From Bacteroidales bacterium (GTDB lineage: Bacteria; Bacteroidota; Bacteroidia; Bacteroidales; P3): a stretch of 64,000 nt of DNA. The DNA lies in contig JAFWOP010000048.1 of assembly GCA_017545365.1 (NCBI GenBank), forward strand, positions 25,783 to 89,782, given 5' to 3'. Both the position numbers and the translations under genes were made by a program. Shown here in pieces: positions 34,706 through 44,380 of this stretch (within the stretch, counting starts at the first letter, position 1; the number at the start of each line of letters is the position of its first letter). Below the pieces are notes generated by a model. It worked only from the letters and a program-made list of their open reading frames with translations. It searched no databases and was not told the origin of the DNA.

Positions 34706-36148
34706 ATGAAGAAGTTATTATTGTTGTTAGTGTTGTCAATCACGGTTGAACAGGTTTGGGCTCAGACGTATGACACCGTAAATTGCCGTTCCAACGAGCT
34801 GTATTATTCAGAATGGTATGACACGTGCTCATATTTTTTTGAACCGCCTTGCCACAATCTGAGCCGTAATGCATATTGCCTTTATACAAGGACATTGGAA
34901 TCCGAAGCTAGTACATTCCAATTGTACAATTTTCTAGTGGTCCCGGACTATGTTTCGCGGCCGTTGAAGGTGAGGGGTCTGGCGGTAATGCATACATGGG
35001 ATTACCAAATGTGTTTATGGAATCGAAGTATCTTATGTCACGATACATCCCGTCTGCCCGAATATCTATATTTGTATCAGAAAGTGGGAGACTCATTGAG
35101 AAAACTGGCGGAGGTGCAGTGGGACACGGCGACACCACAAATTCTGAAGTTGCCACGCAACCACGACACAGCCACCTATGGTTTTGAGTACTGTTACCTG
35201 TACAAGGTCTATTTTGACACCTTTATCACTGTCGACTCGGTGTTCTATATTGGTGGTTCGTTCTTCAACAATTTGATTCCTGATTATCATGCCTATCTGC
35301 ATCTCCCCACTTTCTATGTAGGGATGCAGTCTGTATGTAGTCCACGACCTCGTTATCACTCAGAAATACTGTATGGCTTAAATACAAGTGGGAAGGATCT
35401 TTGGACGTTTAACGGTGGTAATAATGACTTGTGGGGACCTTTTTTTGCCATTGCACCAGACACCAGCGTGCTGCTGGAGGTGCAGACGAGCGACAGCACG
35501 ATGGGTCAGGTGGAGGGGAGCGGCTGGTGTCTCGACTCGTCGCTGATGACAATCCGAGCCATCCCCAGCTATCACCATCGGTTTACACATTGGAACGACG
35601 GGGACACCAGCAATCCGCGTACGGTGCTGGTGACTAAGGACACGGTGTTCACGGCCTATTTTCAGGAGTATGCCAAGTATAGTATTGATGCGGTGGTGAG
35701 ACCCCAAGGGGCAGGGCGAGTTCAGGGGACAGGATTATATTATGAAGGAGATACGGCGGTGCTGAAAGCCGTTGCAAACGAAGGGTATGTGTTCTACAGG
35801 TGGAACGATGCGACCCGCGAGAACCCGCGCACCTTGGTGTCCACGCAGGATGTAACGTTTGTGGCGTTCTTCAACCAAAGACAATCGATAGAAGAGTGCG
35901 ACAATGCGGGAGTTGCCTTTACGATAGTGCCCAATCCGGCGCGGGGGCAGGTGACGCTACAGCTGCCGGAGGGTGTGCTCGGGCAAGGCGAACTGGTGCT
36001 GCGCGACGAGTCGGGCAAGGAGTTGCGCCGTCTACAGACAGAGGGAGGCTCGTTGACACTCTCCATTCGAGACCTTGCTGCTGGGGCATATTTTGTGACT
36101 TTCGTGACAGCCCAAGGCTCCTCCACACGGAAGCTTCTGGTGGAGTGA
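34706..36148 (+). CDS. T9SS-sorted protein with two InlB-type repeats
   Basis: 480 residues. Signal peptide (cleavage near VWAQ). Residues 20-250 are unrecognised, rich in Tyr, Cys and Asp. Two InlB B-repeat-like modules follow at about 250-320 (RFTHWNDGDTSNPRTVLVT) and 325-395 (GYVFYRWNDATRENPRTLVS). The last 75 residues are a type A sorting domain (VPNPARGQVTLQLPEG ... RKLLVE). Predicted surface protein exported by T9SS. A truncated copy of its C-terminal 135 residues lies at 32776-33212. Confidence 0.82.
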   Translation: MKKLLLLLVLSITVEQVWAQTYDTVNCRSNELYYSEWYDTCSYFFEPPCHNLSRNAYCLYTRTLESEASTFQLYNFLVVPDYVSRPLKVRGLAVMHTWDYQMCLWNRSILCHDTSRLPEYLYLYQKVGDSLRKLAEVQWDTATPQILKLPRNHDTATYGFEYCYLYKVYFDTFITVDSVFYIGGSFFNNLIPDYHAYLHLPTFYVGMQSVCSPRPRYHSEILYGLNTSGKDLWTFNGGNNDLWGPFFAIAPDTSVLLEVQTSDSTMGQVEGSGWCLDSSLMTIRAIPSYHHRFTHWNDGDTSNPRTVLVTKDTVFTAYFQEYAKYSIDAVVRPQGAGRVQGTGLYYEGDTAVLKAVANEGYVFYRWNDATRENPRTLVSTQDVTFVAFFNQRQSIEECDNAGVAFTIVPNPARGQVTLQLPEGVLGQGELVLRDESGKELRRLQTEGGSLTLSIRDLAAGAYFVTFVTAQGSSTRKLLVE

Positions 36149-36241
36149 TGAAAACTTCGACCGCAGCCGGAAGAACGGCTGATGATGTTTGCTGGTGGAT
36201 ACGAAACATATCTGCTTTCTGAATATATGGAATAATTTTCG

Positions 36242-36249
36242 TATCTTTG
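36242..36249 (+). promoter_or_regulatory. -7 promoter box of the OstA-like gene
   Basis: TATCTTTG followed by CA, 22 bp before the ATG at 36272. No clear -33 element. Confidence 0.65.
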
Positions 36250-36271
36250 CATTTTAATCACGTTCACAAGG

Positions 36272-37810
36272 ATGCGGATAAATGTTTTAAAATGTGTGCT
36301 GTGGCTTTTGGCGGTGGTGGCTTTCGTGCCAGTGCAGGCGCAGAAGTTGATTACCTACGAGGCTGGCATGGGTACACGCGACCCGAATGACCCAGATACA
36401 TGGATATTGTATCAGCACGTGCGTGCAGAGCACGACGGCATGGTTCTTTATGCCGACTCGGCACTGCTCAACCAGGTGCGCAACGACCTCACAGCCTTCG
36501 GCCATGTGAAGATTGAAATCAGCGACACAACAACCATTTTTGGCGACCAGCTGTTCTATGATGGCGAAGTGCGGGTCTTGGATATTTGGGACGACACCGT
36601 CCGCCTCATTGATGGGAAGACTATCCTCAAGTCAGATCATCTCACCTACGACCGCTTCTCCTCCACGGCCGCCTACGACACCTGGGGCATCACGGTGAAT
36701 CAGGACAAGCGGCTGGTGAGCAAAATAGGCTACTACAATTCCGACATCAAGGTGTTCGACATCTATCAGGACGTCGTGCTGACCGATTCGAATATGCGGC
36801 TGGAGACTGACACGCTGACATATAATGTCAACACCCATCTGGCCGAGTTTTGGAGTCCCACGCATGTCTATACCGATTCCACCACGATGTACAGTGAGCA
36901 GGGCACATACAATACCGACCTCCGCTATGCCCATTCCGTCAAGTCGTCCGAGGTGCATAACGGCGAGAAACACCTCTATTGCGACACCCTGCATTATTAC
37001 GAGGAGAGAGAGTTTGGCAAGGCCTTGGGCCATGTGGTGCTTATTGACACGGTCAACGAGATTATCAGCACCAGCCGTTATGCCGAAACCCGTCAGGAGG
37101 AACACACCTCTCTGGTTACCGACAGTGCCTTGGTGCGCATCGTCTACCGCGCCGAAGATGATACCTTGGCGGTGCCCGACACTATCTATGTTCATGCCGA
37201 CACTATCTTGGTAACCAACGACTCCTCTCGGAATTTCCAGTCCCTTACAGCGCATCATCATGTGAAGATATTCCGTGCCGATGCCCAGGCAATGTGCGAC
37301 TCGGCCTACTATCTTGCACCCGATTCCCTGCTGCAGATGTTCAACGGCCCCGTCATCTGGTATGAACACTACCAATGCACAGCCGACACGATACTGGTCT
37401 ACCACGACTCATCTGGCGCAAAGCTGGCGTACCTCAACAGCAACCCGTTCAGCATTGAGCAGTTGGATTCGGAGAAGTTCAACCAGGTGAAAGGGCGTAA
37501 TATGGTGGTCTACTTCAAAGAAGGGGAGCCCGATTATGCCGATATTTTGGGAAATGCCGAGATGGTCTACTACATTACCGACGACGAGCCCAACGGAGGC
37601 AAAAGCCTCATTGGGGTCAATGTGGGTGTGGGTTCCGACATGCGTGTCTATTTCCTCGACCGTGCACCCGACCGTGTGGTGACCTACGGCAAGCCCGATA
37701 TGAATACATACCCCCTTGATAAGTTGGAAACAGAAAAACGCCGACTGGGTAACTTCCATTGGTATGAGGACCGCCGTCCCCGAAAACCGCTGGACGTCTT
37801 CGTATGGTGA
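36272..37810 (+). CDS. OstA/LptA-like periplasmic protein
   Basis: 512 residues. Signal peptide (cleavage near VQAQ). The body is a long series of beta-strands of the OstA/LptA kind: HVRAEHDGMVLYADSALLNQ, GHVKIEISDTTTIFGDQLFY, LRLETDTLTYN-like repeats and GHVVLIDTVNEIISTSRYAE. Bacteroidota use such large OstA-like proteins in lipopolysaccharide transport across the periplasm, upstream of LptD. The C-terminus is Arg/Pro-rich. It has its own promoter and precedes grpE by 76 bp. Confidence 0.85.
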   Translation: MRINVLKCVLWLLAVVAFVPVQAQKLITYEAGMGTRDPNDPDTWILYQHVRAEHDGMVLYADSALLNQVRNDLTAFGHVKIEISDTTTIFGDQLFYDGEVRVLDIWDDTVRLIDGKTILKSDHLTYDRFSSTAAYDTWGITVNQDKRLVSKIGYYNSDIKVFDIYQDVVLTDSNMRLETDTLTYNVNTHLAEFWSPTHVYTDSTTMYSEQGTYNTDLRYAHSVKSSEVHNGEKHLYCDTLHYYEEREFGKALGHVVLIDTVNEIISTSRYAETRQEEHTSLVTDSALVRIVYRAEDDTLAVPDTIYVHADTILVTNDSSRNFQSLTAHHHVKIFRADAQAMCDSAYYLAPDSLLQMFNGPVIWYEHYQCTADTILVYHDSSGAKLAYLNSNPFSIEQLDSEKFNQVKGRNMVVYFKEGEPDYADILGNAEMVYYITDDEPNGGKSLIGVNVGVGSDMRVYFLDRAPDRVVTYGKPDMNTYPLDKLETEKRRLGNFHWYEDRRPRKPLDVFVW

Positions 37811-37886
37811 CAAAATGGCATGTCCTTGCCCTTTGGCACACATCATGATTCCCTCTTATCAATCAATGTTATAATAATAAATAATT

Positions 37887-38483
37887 ATGAGCCAAGAAGA
37901 GAAAGTATTTGAAAAAGAACAGGCTGCAGCCGAGTCCCAGGTTTCTGAAGCCAAGGAGACAGCTGCTGAACAGACAACCCATACCGAAGGACACCATAAA
38001 AGAAACCACAAAAGACGCACTGACAAAGATGCTGAAAATGCTGAGAAGGTGCAGGAGCTGGGTCAGAAGTTGGTCGAGGCCAACGACAAGTATGTGCGTA
38101 TGTATTCCGAGTATGAAAACTACCGCAAACGTACCAATATGGAGAAGGCCGACCTCATACTCAATGGCGGCAAGGAGGTGGTGAAGGCCATCCTGCCCAT
38201 AGTCGATGATATGGAGAGGGCCTTGCAGGCCATGGCCGACGAGGAGGGTGCCAAAGAGGGTGTCCAGCTGATATACAACAAGCTGATGAACATCCTTTCG
38301 CAGAAAGGGCTGAAGCCTATCGAGGCCAAGGGTGCCAAATTCGATGAAAATTTGCATGAGGCTGTCACCCAGTTCCCCGCTTCCGAAGAATCGCAGAAGG
38401 GTACGGTGATAGATGTGGTCGAAAAGGGCTACTACCTCAACGACAAAGTGCTGCGCTACGCCAAGGTTGTGGTGGCGGTGTAA
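37887..38483 (+). CDS. grpE: Nucleotide exchange factor GrpE
   Basis: 198 residues. It releases ADP from DnaK. The first 55 residues are acidic and low-complexity. A coiled-coil region begins at KVQELGQKLVEANDKYVRMY, and the conserved YENYRKRT segment and C-terminal beta-domain (VTQFPASEESQKGTVIDVVEKGYYLNDKVLR) complete the protein. dnaJ follows 35 bp downstream. dnaK is not in the window, so the pair is separated from it. Confidence 0.96.
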   Translation: MSQEEKVFEKEQAAAESQVSEAKETAAEQTTHTEGHHKRNHKRRTDKDAENAEKVQELGQKLVEANDKYVRMYSEYENYRKRTNMEKADLILNGGKEVVKAILPIVDDMERALQAMADEEGAKEGVQLIYNKLMNILSQKGLKPIEAKGAKFDENLHEAVTQFPASEESQKGTVIDVVEKGYYLNDKVLRYAKVVVAV

Positions 38484-38518
38484 TAATTGTTATTTAGACA
38501 GGAAGGAGTATCGAGTTT

Positions 38519-39682
38519 ATGTCAAAGAGAGATTATTATGAAGTATTGGGTGTGGGCAAGAATGCCACGCCGGAAGAGTTGAAGAAAGCTTATCGTAAGT
38601 TGGCACTGCAATATCATCCCGACCGTAATCCGGGCGACAAGGAAGCCGAGGAGAAGTTCAAAGAGGCTGCCGAGGCATACGATGTGTTGAGCAACCCCGA
38701 TAAGAAGGCCCGCTACGACCAGTTTGGCCATGCAGCCTTTGAGGGTGGTGCCGGCGGATATGAAGGCGGCATGAACATCAACGACATCTTCTCGCAGTTT
38801 GGTGATATATTTGGCGACTTCTTCGGAGGCAGTCATTTCGGAGGCAGTCGTTTCGGTGGCTTCGGCGGCGGCCAGCAGGGACGCCGTGCCACACGTCGTG
38901 GCAGCAACCTGCGCATCAAAGTCAAACTCACCCTCGAAGAGATTGAGAAGGGCTGCGACAAAAAAATCAAGGTGGCGAAATATGTCCCCTGTAAGACCTG
39001 TGGCGGCACAGGAGCACGCAACAATAGTTACGAAACCTGCTCCCATTGCCATGGCAGCGGTGTGGTCACCGAGGTGCGCCGCACCATTCTGGGACAGATG
39101 CAGACCCAGAGCGTGTGTCCCCACTGCGGTGGCGAAGGGCGTATCATCAAAGACAAGTGCCGCGACTGCAACGGCGAGGGCATCGTGCGATCCGAGGAGA
39201 TTATCACCATCAACATCCCTGCCGGTGTGGCCGACGGGATGCAGCTCTCCATGTCGGGCAAAGGCAATGCGGCCCCCCACGGTGGTGTGCCGGGCGACCT
39301 CATCATATTAATCGAGGAAGTACCCCATGAACTGTTTGAGCGTCAAGAAAACAACCTCTACTATAACGCCTTTATCACCTTCTCACAGGCCGCCATGGGT
39401 GCCAACATCGAGATTCCCACCCTTTCTGGCAAGGTGAAAGTGAAAATCGACGCTGGCACGCCTTCTGGCAAGGTGCTGCGCCTGAAAGGCAAAGGGCTTC
39501 CCAGCGTCAACGGCTACGGCCGAGGCGACCTTCTGGTCAGCGTCAACGTATGGGTGCCCAAGAGCCTCACCCGTGAGGAGAAGGAGCTGCTCTCCAAAAT
39601 GGATACCCTTCCCAATTTCCAACCCAATCCGACCAAGCAGGAGCGGGGCTTCTTCGACAAAATGAAGGATATGTTTAACTAA
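38519..39682 (+). CDS. dnaJ: Chaperone DnaJ (type I Hsp40)
   Basis: 387 residues. J-domain at residues 4-70 with the H-P-D motif in [11 protein letters not shown]-rich linker (about 75-125); zinc-finger domain with four C-x-x-C-x-G-x-G units ([36 protein letters not shown]); C-terminal substrate-binding domain to residue 387. It stimulates DnaK ATPase and presents unfolded proteins. It follows grpE. Confidence 0.98.
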   Translation: MSKRDYYEVLGVGKNATPEELKKAYRKLALQYHPDRNPGDKEAEEKFKEAAEAYDVLSNPDKKARYDQFGHAAFEGGAGGYEGGMNINDIFSQFGDIFGDFFGGSHFGGSRFGGFGGGQQGRRATRRGSNLRIKVKLTLEEIEKGCDKKIKVAKYVPCKTCGGTGARNNSYETCSHCHGSGVVTEVRRTILGQMQTQSVCPHCGGEGRIIKDKCRDCNGEGIVRSEEIITINIPAGVADGMQLSMSGKGNAAPHGGVPGDLIILIEEVPHELFERQENNLYYNAFITFSQAAMGANIEIPTLSGKVKVKIDAGTPSGKVLRLKGKGLPSVNGYGRGDLLVSVNVWVPKSLTREEKELLSKMDTLPNFQPNPTKQERGFFDKMKDMFN

Positions 39683-39714
39683 TAAACTGTTCTCTGTCAT
39701 CAGGCCGTCATCCC

Positions 39715-40995
39715 ATGAAAATGAACGAAGACTTCCTTCAGTATATCTGGCAGCACCAGCTGTTGGAGGGTGGGCTTCGCACAGTAGATGGGATGCCGGT
39801 CGTTGTGGAACGTCCTGGAGCACTCAACCGTGATGCGGGTCCCGATTTCATCGATGCCCATGTCCGCATCGGCGGTACCCTGTGGGTGGGCAATGTTGAA
39901 GTACATGTGAAGGCCTCCGACTGGAACCGTCACAACCACAGCACCAACCATGCCTATGACAATGTGGTGCTACATGTGGTCTTCGAGAACGATTCCCCGC
40001 TCACCCTTCAGAACTGCCACCAGCTCTTCACTGTCGAGTTGTCGCGTAGCATTCCCGACCCCGTCTGGGCCAACTACTACGCTCTGCTGGAACCCCCACA
40101 GCCGAGGCCCATCCCCTGTAGCGACCATCTTGGTGAGGTGTCGGCGTTATATGTGGGCAATGCCTTAGAACGCCTTCTTATAGAACGTTTGGAAGCCAAA
40201 TGCACCGCCGTCCGGCGTCTGCTCCAAGAAAGCCATGGCAATTGGGAGGAGTGCTGCTATTGGCTTATGGCCCACTACTTCGGGGGCAAGGTCAACGGCT
40301 TTCCGTTCGAATTGATGGCCAAGTCCACAAGCCAGACCCTGCTGGCCCGTTGGCGTGACCGTCTGCCCAGGGTCGAGGCCATCCTCTTTGGTCAGGCCGG
40401 GATGTTGTATGGATGCTTCGAAGACGACTACCCCCGCCAGATGCAGGCCGACTACGAAGCTTTGCGCCAAGGGGCTCATCTTACCCCCATCGCAGGCTAC
40501 CTCTGGAAGTTCTTCCGCCAGCGCCCTTATGGCTATCCCACCTTGCGCATCAGCCAGTTTGCACAGCTGCTGAGCCAGTCGCGCAACCTTTTCAGCCAGC
40601 TGCTCGAAACACCGGAGGCCGCACAACTGCAGCAGTTCTTCAACGTGAAAGCTTCGCCCTATTGGGACAACCACTTCCAGTTCGACAAACTCTCCCCAGG
40701 AAAAGAAAAACGTCTGAGCCTCAACACGGCCAATCTGATTATCATCAACGCTTGGGTACCCTTGCTCTTCGAGTATGGCAGCCAGCATGGGATGCAACAG
40801 TATAAGGACCAGGCGGTCGACATCCTGCAGCAGCTCCCACCCGAAGACAACCAAATCATACGGCGTTGGAAGGAGGTTGGCGTACAAGCCGCCAATGCGG
40901 CGCAGAGCCAGGCCCTCATCCAGCTCTTTAAAGAACATTGCGGCACTCATGACTGCCTTCATTGTCAAATAGGTTATAAAATCATCACACTTTGA
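39715..40995 (+). CDS. DUF2851 family protein
   Basis: 426 residues, cytoplasmic. The N-terminal block EDFLQYIWQHQLLEGGLRT and RPGALNRDAGPDFIDAHVRI with GNVEVHVKASDW match DUF2851, found widely in Bacteroidota and of unknown role. The acidic and His-rich stretch (D-F-I-D-A-H-V ... V-E-V-H-V) resembles a nuclease-type active site, but this is only an impression. The C-terminus holds C-x4-C-x2-C (CGTHDCLHC). The stop overlaps the TTG start of murF-alr, implying translational coupling. Confidence 0.85.
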   Translation: MKMNEDFLQYIWQHQLLEGGLRTVDGMPVVVERPGALNRDAGPDFIDAHVRIGGTLWVGNVEVHVKASDWNRHNHSTNHAYDNVVLHVVFENDSPLTLQNCHQLFTVELSRSIPDPVWANYYALLEPPQPRPIPCSDHLGEVSALYVGNALERLLIERLEAKCTAVRRLLQESHGNWEECCYWLMAHYFGGKVNGFPFELMAKSTSQTLLARWRDRLPRVEAILFGQAGMLYGCFEDDYPRQMQADYEALRQGAHLTPIAGYLWKFFRQRPYGYPTLRISQFAQLLSQSRNLFSQLLETPEAAQLQQFFNVKASPYWDNHFQFDKLSPGKEKRLSLNTANLIIINAWVPLLFEYGSQHGMQQYKDQAVDILQQLPPEDNQIIRRWKEVGVQAANAAQSQALIQLFKEHCGTHDCLHCQIGYKIITL

Positions 40996-43490
40996 AACCA
41001 ATAGAAATATCCCAAGCACTCAAGGGCGCAGTCCCTCACATCGTAGACGAGCAATGCGAGGTGCTGGACCTGCTGACCGACAGCCGCCATGTCTCCGACG
41101 TGTCGCATACGCTCTTTTTCGCTATTCCCACCAAGCGCAACACAGGTTGCCGTTTCGTTCAGGACATCTACGAGCGGGGCGGTCGCAGCTTCGTTGTCCC
41201 CAATGATGTGCCGGAAGAATATGTACAACAATTCCAACGTTGCAGCCAGGCCAACTTCTGGTATGTCAAAGATGTGGTTCTGGCCTTGCAACAGCTGGCC
41301 GGATGGCATCGCAGCCAATTCCATATACCCGTAGTGGGCATTACCGGCAGCAACGGCAAGACCATCGTCAAAGACTGGATTGTGCAGATGCTGAGCGACG
41401 TGTGTACCGTTGTCGCCACCCCGCGCAGCTACAATTCCCAAATCGGCGTGCCTCTGTCGGTTTGGCAAATGTCGGCCAATGACGAGGTGGGTGTGTTCGA
41501 GGCCGGTATCTCCGAGGTGGGGGAAATGGACCGCCTCCGCCATATCATCAGCCCCACGATAGGCATCTTCACCAACATCGGACAGGCTCATGATGAGAAT
41601 TTCCTCACCCGCAGCCAGAAGATAGCCGAGAAACTGCAACTCTTCACCCATTGCGAGGTCCTCATCTACTGTACCAACCACCGCGACATCCATTCCGCTC
41701 TGTTGGAGCAGGAATGCTTCCGCCAGATACGTCGCTACACCTGGGGCACTGGCGAGGGCAACGACATCCAGCTCCTCGAAACCATTCAGGAGGAGAACGG
41801 CACGCGTCTGAAGGTACGCCGCGAGGGCGGGGTGGCCTCTTACTTTATACCTTTCGTCGACCGTGCTTCTACCGAAAATGCCATGCACTGCATCACGCTG
41901 CTCAGCTACCTTGGCTACGACGACGAGATGATTGCCGCCCATTGTGCCAAGCTGGTGCCCGTGAATATGCGCCTCGAAATGGACGAGGCCCTCAACAACT
42001 GCCTCTTGGTCAACGACAGCTATAGCCTCGACATCAACTCCCTCACCATCGCCCTTGACTATGTCCAGCATGAGACCCAGCACAGTAGCAAAGCCCTCAT
42101 CATGAGCGATATTCTTCAGTCTGGTGTCAACGAGCCAGAGCTTTATGCCCAGGCCGCCGACCTCATTGCACAACATGGCATCAGCCGTTTTGTGGGGGTA
42201 GGCGAAGCCCTCTGTCGCAACCGAGCCTGCTTCAGCAGCCTTAACGCCACCTTCTACACCTCTACCGAGGAGTGTCTGCAGAAACACGACTTCGACGAGT
42301 TTGTCAACGTCACCATCCTGCTCAAGGGTGCCCGCCGTTTCCGCTTCGAAAACATAGCCAAGGTGCTTCAGCGCAAGAGCCATCAGACCATCATGGAAGT
42401 CAATCTTGACAACCTCATCTCCAACCTCAACTACTACCGCTCCCGCATCCGCCCCACCACCAAGTTGATGGCCATGGTCAAGGCCGCCTCTTATGGAGCC
42501 GGCAAGGTAGAGGTTGCCAACGCTTTGCAGTACAGTCATGTCGATTACCTTACCGTTGCCTACTGCGACGAGGGGGTAGACCTCCGTCGCAACGGCATCA
42601 CTGTGCCTATCATGGTGATGAACCCAGAGGAGGAGAGCTTCGACGACATCATACGCTACCATCTCGAACCCGACATCTACAGTTTCCGCATCCTCGACGC
42701 CTTTGCCGAAGCCGTGCGCCTTATGGGTGTTGAGGGCGAAAAAGTGCCGGTGCATGTGGAGTTTGACACTGGCATGCACCGCCTTGGATTCGACGGCCGG
42801 GACATCGAATTGCTGGCTCGTCGATTCAGCGTCGCCGATTGTCCGCTACAGATTCGCTCTATCTTCTCCCATCTTGCCTGTAGCGAAGACCCCGCGATGG
42901 ACGACTTCACCCACATGCAAATCGACCGGTTCACCCAATGGAGCGGCAAGCTGCGTGCGGCACTGAGTCCTCAGCCTATCATCTGCCACATTCTCAACTC
43001 CTCCGGCATCACCCGCTTCCCCGAAGCGCAGATGGACATGGTGCGCCTGGGCATCGGTCTCTACGGCATCTCACCCGAACCCGATGTGCAGCGCTTCCTC
43101 AAACCCGTCAGCCGCCTGAAGACCAAAATATCTCAAATCAAAGACATACCCGAAGGCGACTCGGTGGGCTACAACCGCCGCTGGATAGCCCACCGACCCT
43201 CGCGCATCGCCATCATCTCCATTGGCTATGCCGACGGCCTCAACCGCCATCTCGGCAACGGCAACGGGCGTGTGGTAGTGAATGGCCGTCAGGCCCCCAT
43301 TATAGGCAGCATCTGTATGGACATGTGTTTCTTGGATGTGACGGATGTGCCCTGTGTCGAAGGCGACGAGGTGGTCATCTTCGGCGATGCCGACCTCCTG
43401 CAGCAGATATCCAAATCCGCGGGCACCATTCCTTACGAGATACTCACCTCCGTCTCCCCACGCGTCAAAAGGGTGTATTATCAAGAATAA
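40992..43490 (+). CDS. Bifunctional MurF ligase / alanine racemase
   Basis: 832 residues. The N-terminal half is MurF: ATP-binding GITGSNGKT (residues 116-124), followed by the Mur ligase central and C-terminal domains to about residue 455. The C-terminal half (about 460-832) is a PLP-dependent alanine racemase: Lys497 in MAMVKAASYGAG, DTGMHRLGFDG, GYNRRWIAH and SICMDMCFLDVTD. It makes D-Ala and attaches D-Ala-D-Ala to the UDP-MurNAc-tripeptide. This fusion is typical of Bacteroidota. The start is a TTG overlapping the previous TGA (TTGA); an in-frame stop just upstream excludes an earlier start. Confidence 0.95.
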   Translation: MKPIEISQALKGAVPHIVDEQCEVLDLLTDSRHVSDVSHTLFFAIPTKRNTGCRFVQDIYERGGRSFVVPNDVPEEYVQQFQRCSQANFWYVKDVVLALQQLAGWHRSQFHIPVVGITGSNGKTIVKDWIVQMLSDVCTVVATPRSYNSQIGVPLSVWQMSANDEVGVFEAGISEVGEMDRLRHIISPTIGIFTNIGQAHDENFLTRSQKIAEKLQLFTHCEVLIYCTNHRDIHSALLEQECFRQIRRYTWGTGEGNDIQLLETIQEENGTRLKVRREGGVASYFIPFVDRASTENAMHCITLLSYLGYDDEMIAAHCAKLVPVNMRLEMDEALNNCLLVNDSYSLDINSLTIALDYVQHETQHSSKALIMSDILQSGVNEPELYAQAADLIAQHGISRFVGVGEALCRNRACFSSLNATFYTSTEECLQKHDFDEFVNVTILLKGARRFRFENIAKVLQRKSHQTIMEVNLDNLISNLNYYRSRIRPTTKLMAMVKAASYGAGKVEVANALQYSHVDYLTVAYCDEGVDLRRNGITVPIMVMNPEEESFDDIIRYHLEPDIYSFRILDAFAEAVRLMGVEGEKVPVHVEFDTGMHRLGFDGRDIELLARRFSVADCPLQIRSIFSHLACSEDPAMDDFTHMQIDRFTQWSGKLRAALSPQPIICHILNSSGITRFPEAQMDMVRLGIGLYGISPEPDVQRFLKPVSRLKTKISQIKDIPEGDSVGYNRRWIAHRPSRIAIISIGYADGLNRHLGNGNGRVVVNGRQAPIIGSICMDMCFLDVTDVPCVEGDEVVIFGDADLLQQISKSAGTIPYEILTSVSPRVKRVYYQE

Positions 43491-43504
43491 CGTTTTAATG
43501 GGGA

Positions 43505-43604
43505 CTTCTATAAATCACCTCGAAGAGTCGAGACTATTAATAACACGGTACAAGCCGAAGGCGCAGTGCCGTGACACCCAGACACCAGAGAACTGCGTCC
43601 CGAA
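43505..43604 (+). repeat. Dispersed 100-bp repeat, copy B
   Basis: Partner of 10295-10394: same length, no gaps, 14 mismatches by hand. It starts 14 bp after the murF-alr stop. The stem is shorter here (CACGG/CCGTG). Confidence 0.75.
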
Positions 43605-43657
43605 GGAACGCGACAATGAAAACAAATAAATAGAACTCACCTAATGAACAACGCCTT

Positions 43658-44380
43658 ATGAAACCACATTTCTTCACTTCCCGCATGAAGATGGCCGACC
43701 TCATCGCCACCAATCATACCCTGCTCCTCGTCCTGCCTCGCTTCGGCATCCATCTGGGATTTGGCGAACAGAGCGTGCAGGAAATATGCGACCGCTATCA
43801 TCTAAACGTCAACTTCGTGCTGATGATATTCAACGTCTACACCTTCCAAGACTATCTCCCTGGCGAGGACACCTTTGCCAACACTGACCTCCGACCCCTG
43901 GTTCCTTACCTGCTTTCTTCTCATCACTACTATCTCAACGAGCGGCTCCCCCATATCGAACGCCATCTCGACAACGTGGCAGCCCATGCGGGCGAACGCT
44001 ATGGAGCCATACTCCACCAGTTCTTTGCCGATTACAAAAGCGAGGTGCAGGACCACTTCGCCTTCGAGGAACAGCAGGTGTTCCCCATCCTCTGCCAAGC
44101 CGACGGCACCAACGTATGCTCTCACATTAGCGAAGGGGCAGGGGAGGCCGACCATTTTGCCGACAACCATTCCGACTTGATAGACAGGCTGCTGGACCTG
44201 ACCCAAATTGTATATAAATATATCCCGGGCGACAGCATGACCGAAGAACTCAACGAACTGGTGTTCGGCATCATGCAGCTCTCCTCCGATTTGGAAAAAC
44301 ATGCCATCCTTGAGGAGAAGGTGCTCATACCCTATATGAACCAAATACTCAACGCCTCTAGTCATGAAACCAAAGACTAA
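43658..44380 (+). CDS. Hemerythrin-domain protein (RIC/ScdA-like)
   Basis: 240 residues, cytoplasmic. The N-terminal 65 residues resemble the DUF542/ScdA-type domain (LIATNHTLLLVLPRFGIHLGF...CDRYHLNVN). A hemerythrin-like four-helix domain follows at about 80-235 with candidate di-iron ligands in SSHHYYLNERLPHIERHL, QDHFAFEEQQVFP, ADNHSDLID and LEKHAILEEKVLIP. Such proteins bind oxygen or NO, or repair iron-sulfur clusters after such stress. The last 17 bp overlap the LuxR-type regulator gene, which points to a shared function. Confidence 0.85.
   Translation: MKPHFFTSRMKMADLIATNHTLLLVLPRFGIHLGFGEQSVQEICDRYHLNVNFVLMIFNVYTFQDYLPGEDTFANTDLRPLVPYLLSSHHYYLNERLPHIERHLDNVAAHAGERYGAILHQFFADYKSEVQDHFAFEEQQVFPILCQADGTNVCSHISEGAGEADHFADNHSDLIDRLLDLTQIVYKYIPGDSMTEELNELVFGIMQLSSDLEKHAILEEKVLIPYMNQILNASSHETKD

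Noticed and set aside
40974..42779. 601-codon minus-strand open frame opposite murF-alr
   Set aside because: Antisense shadow of a clearly coding gene.
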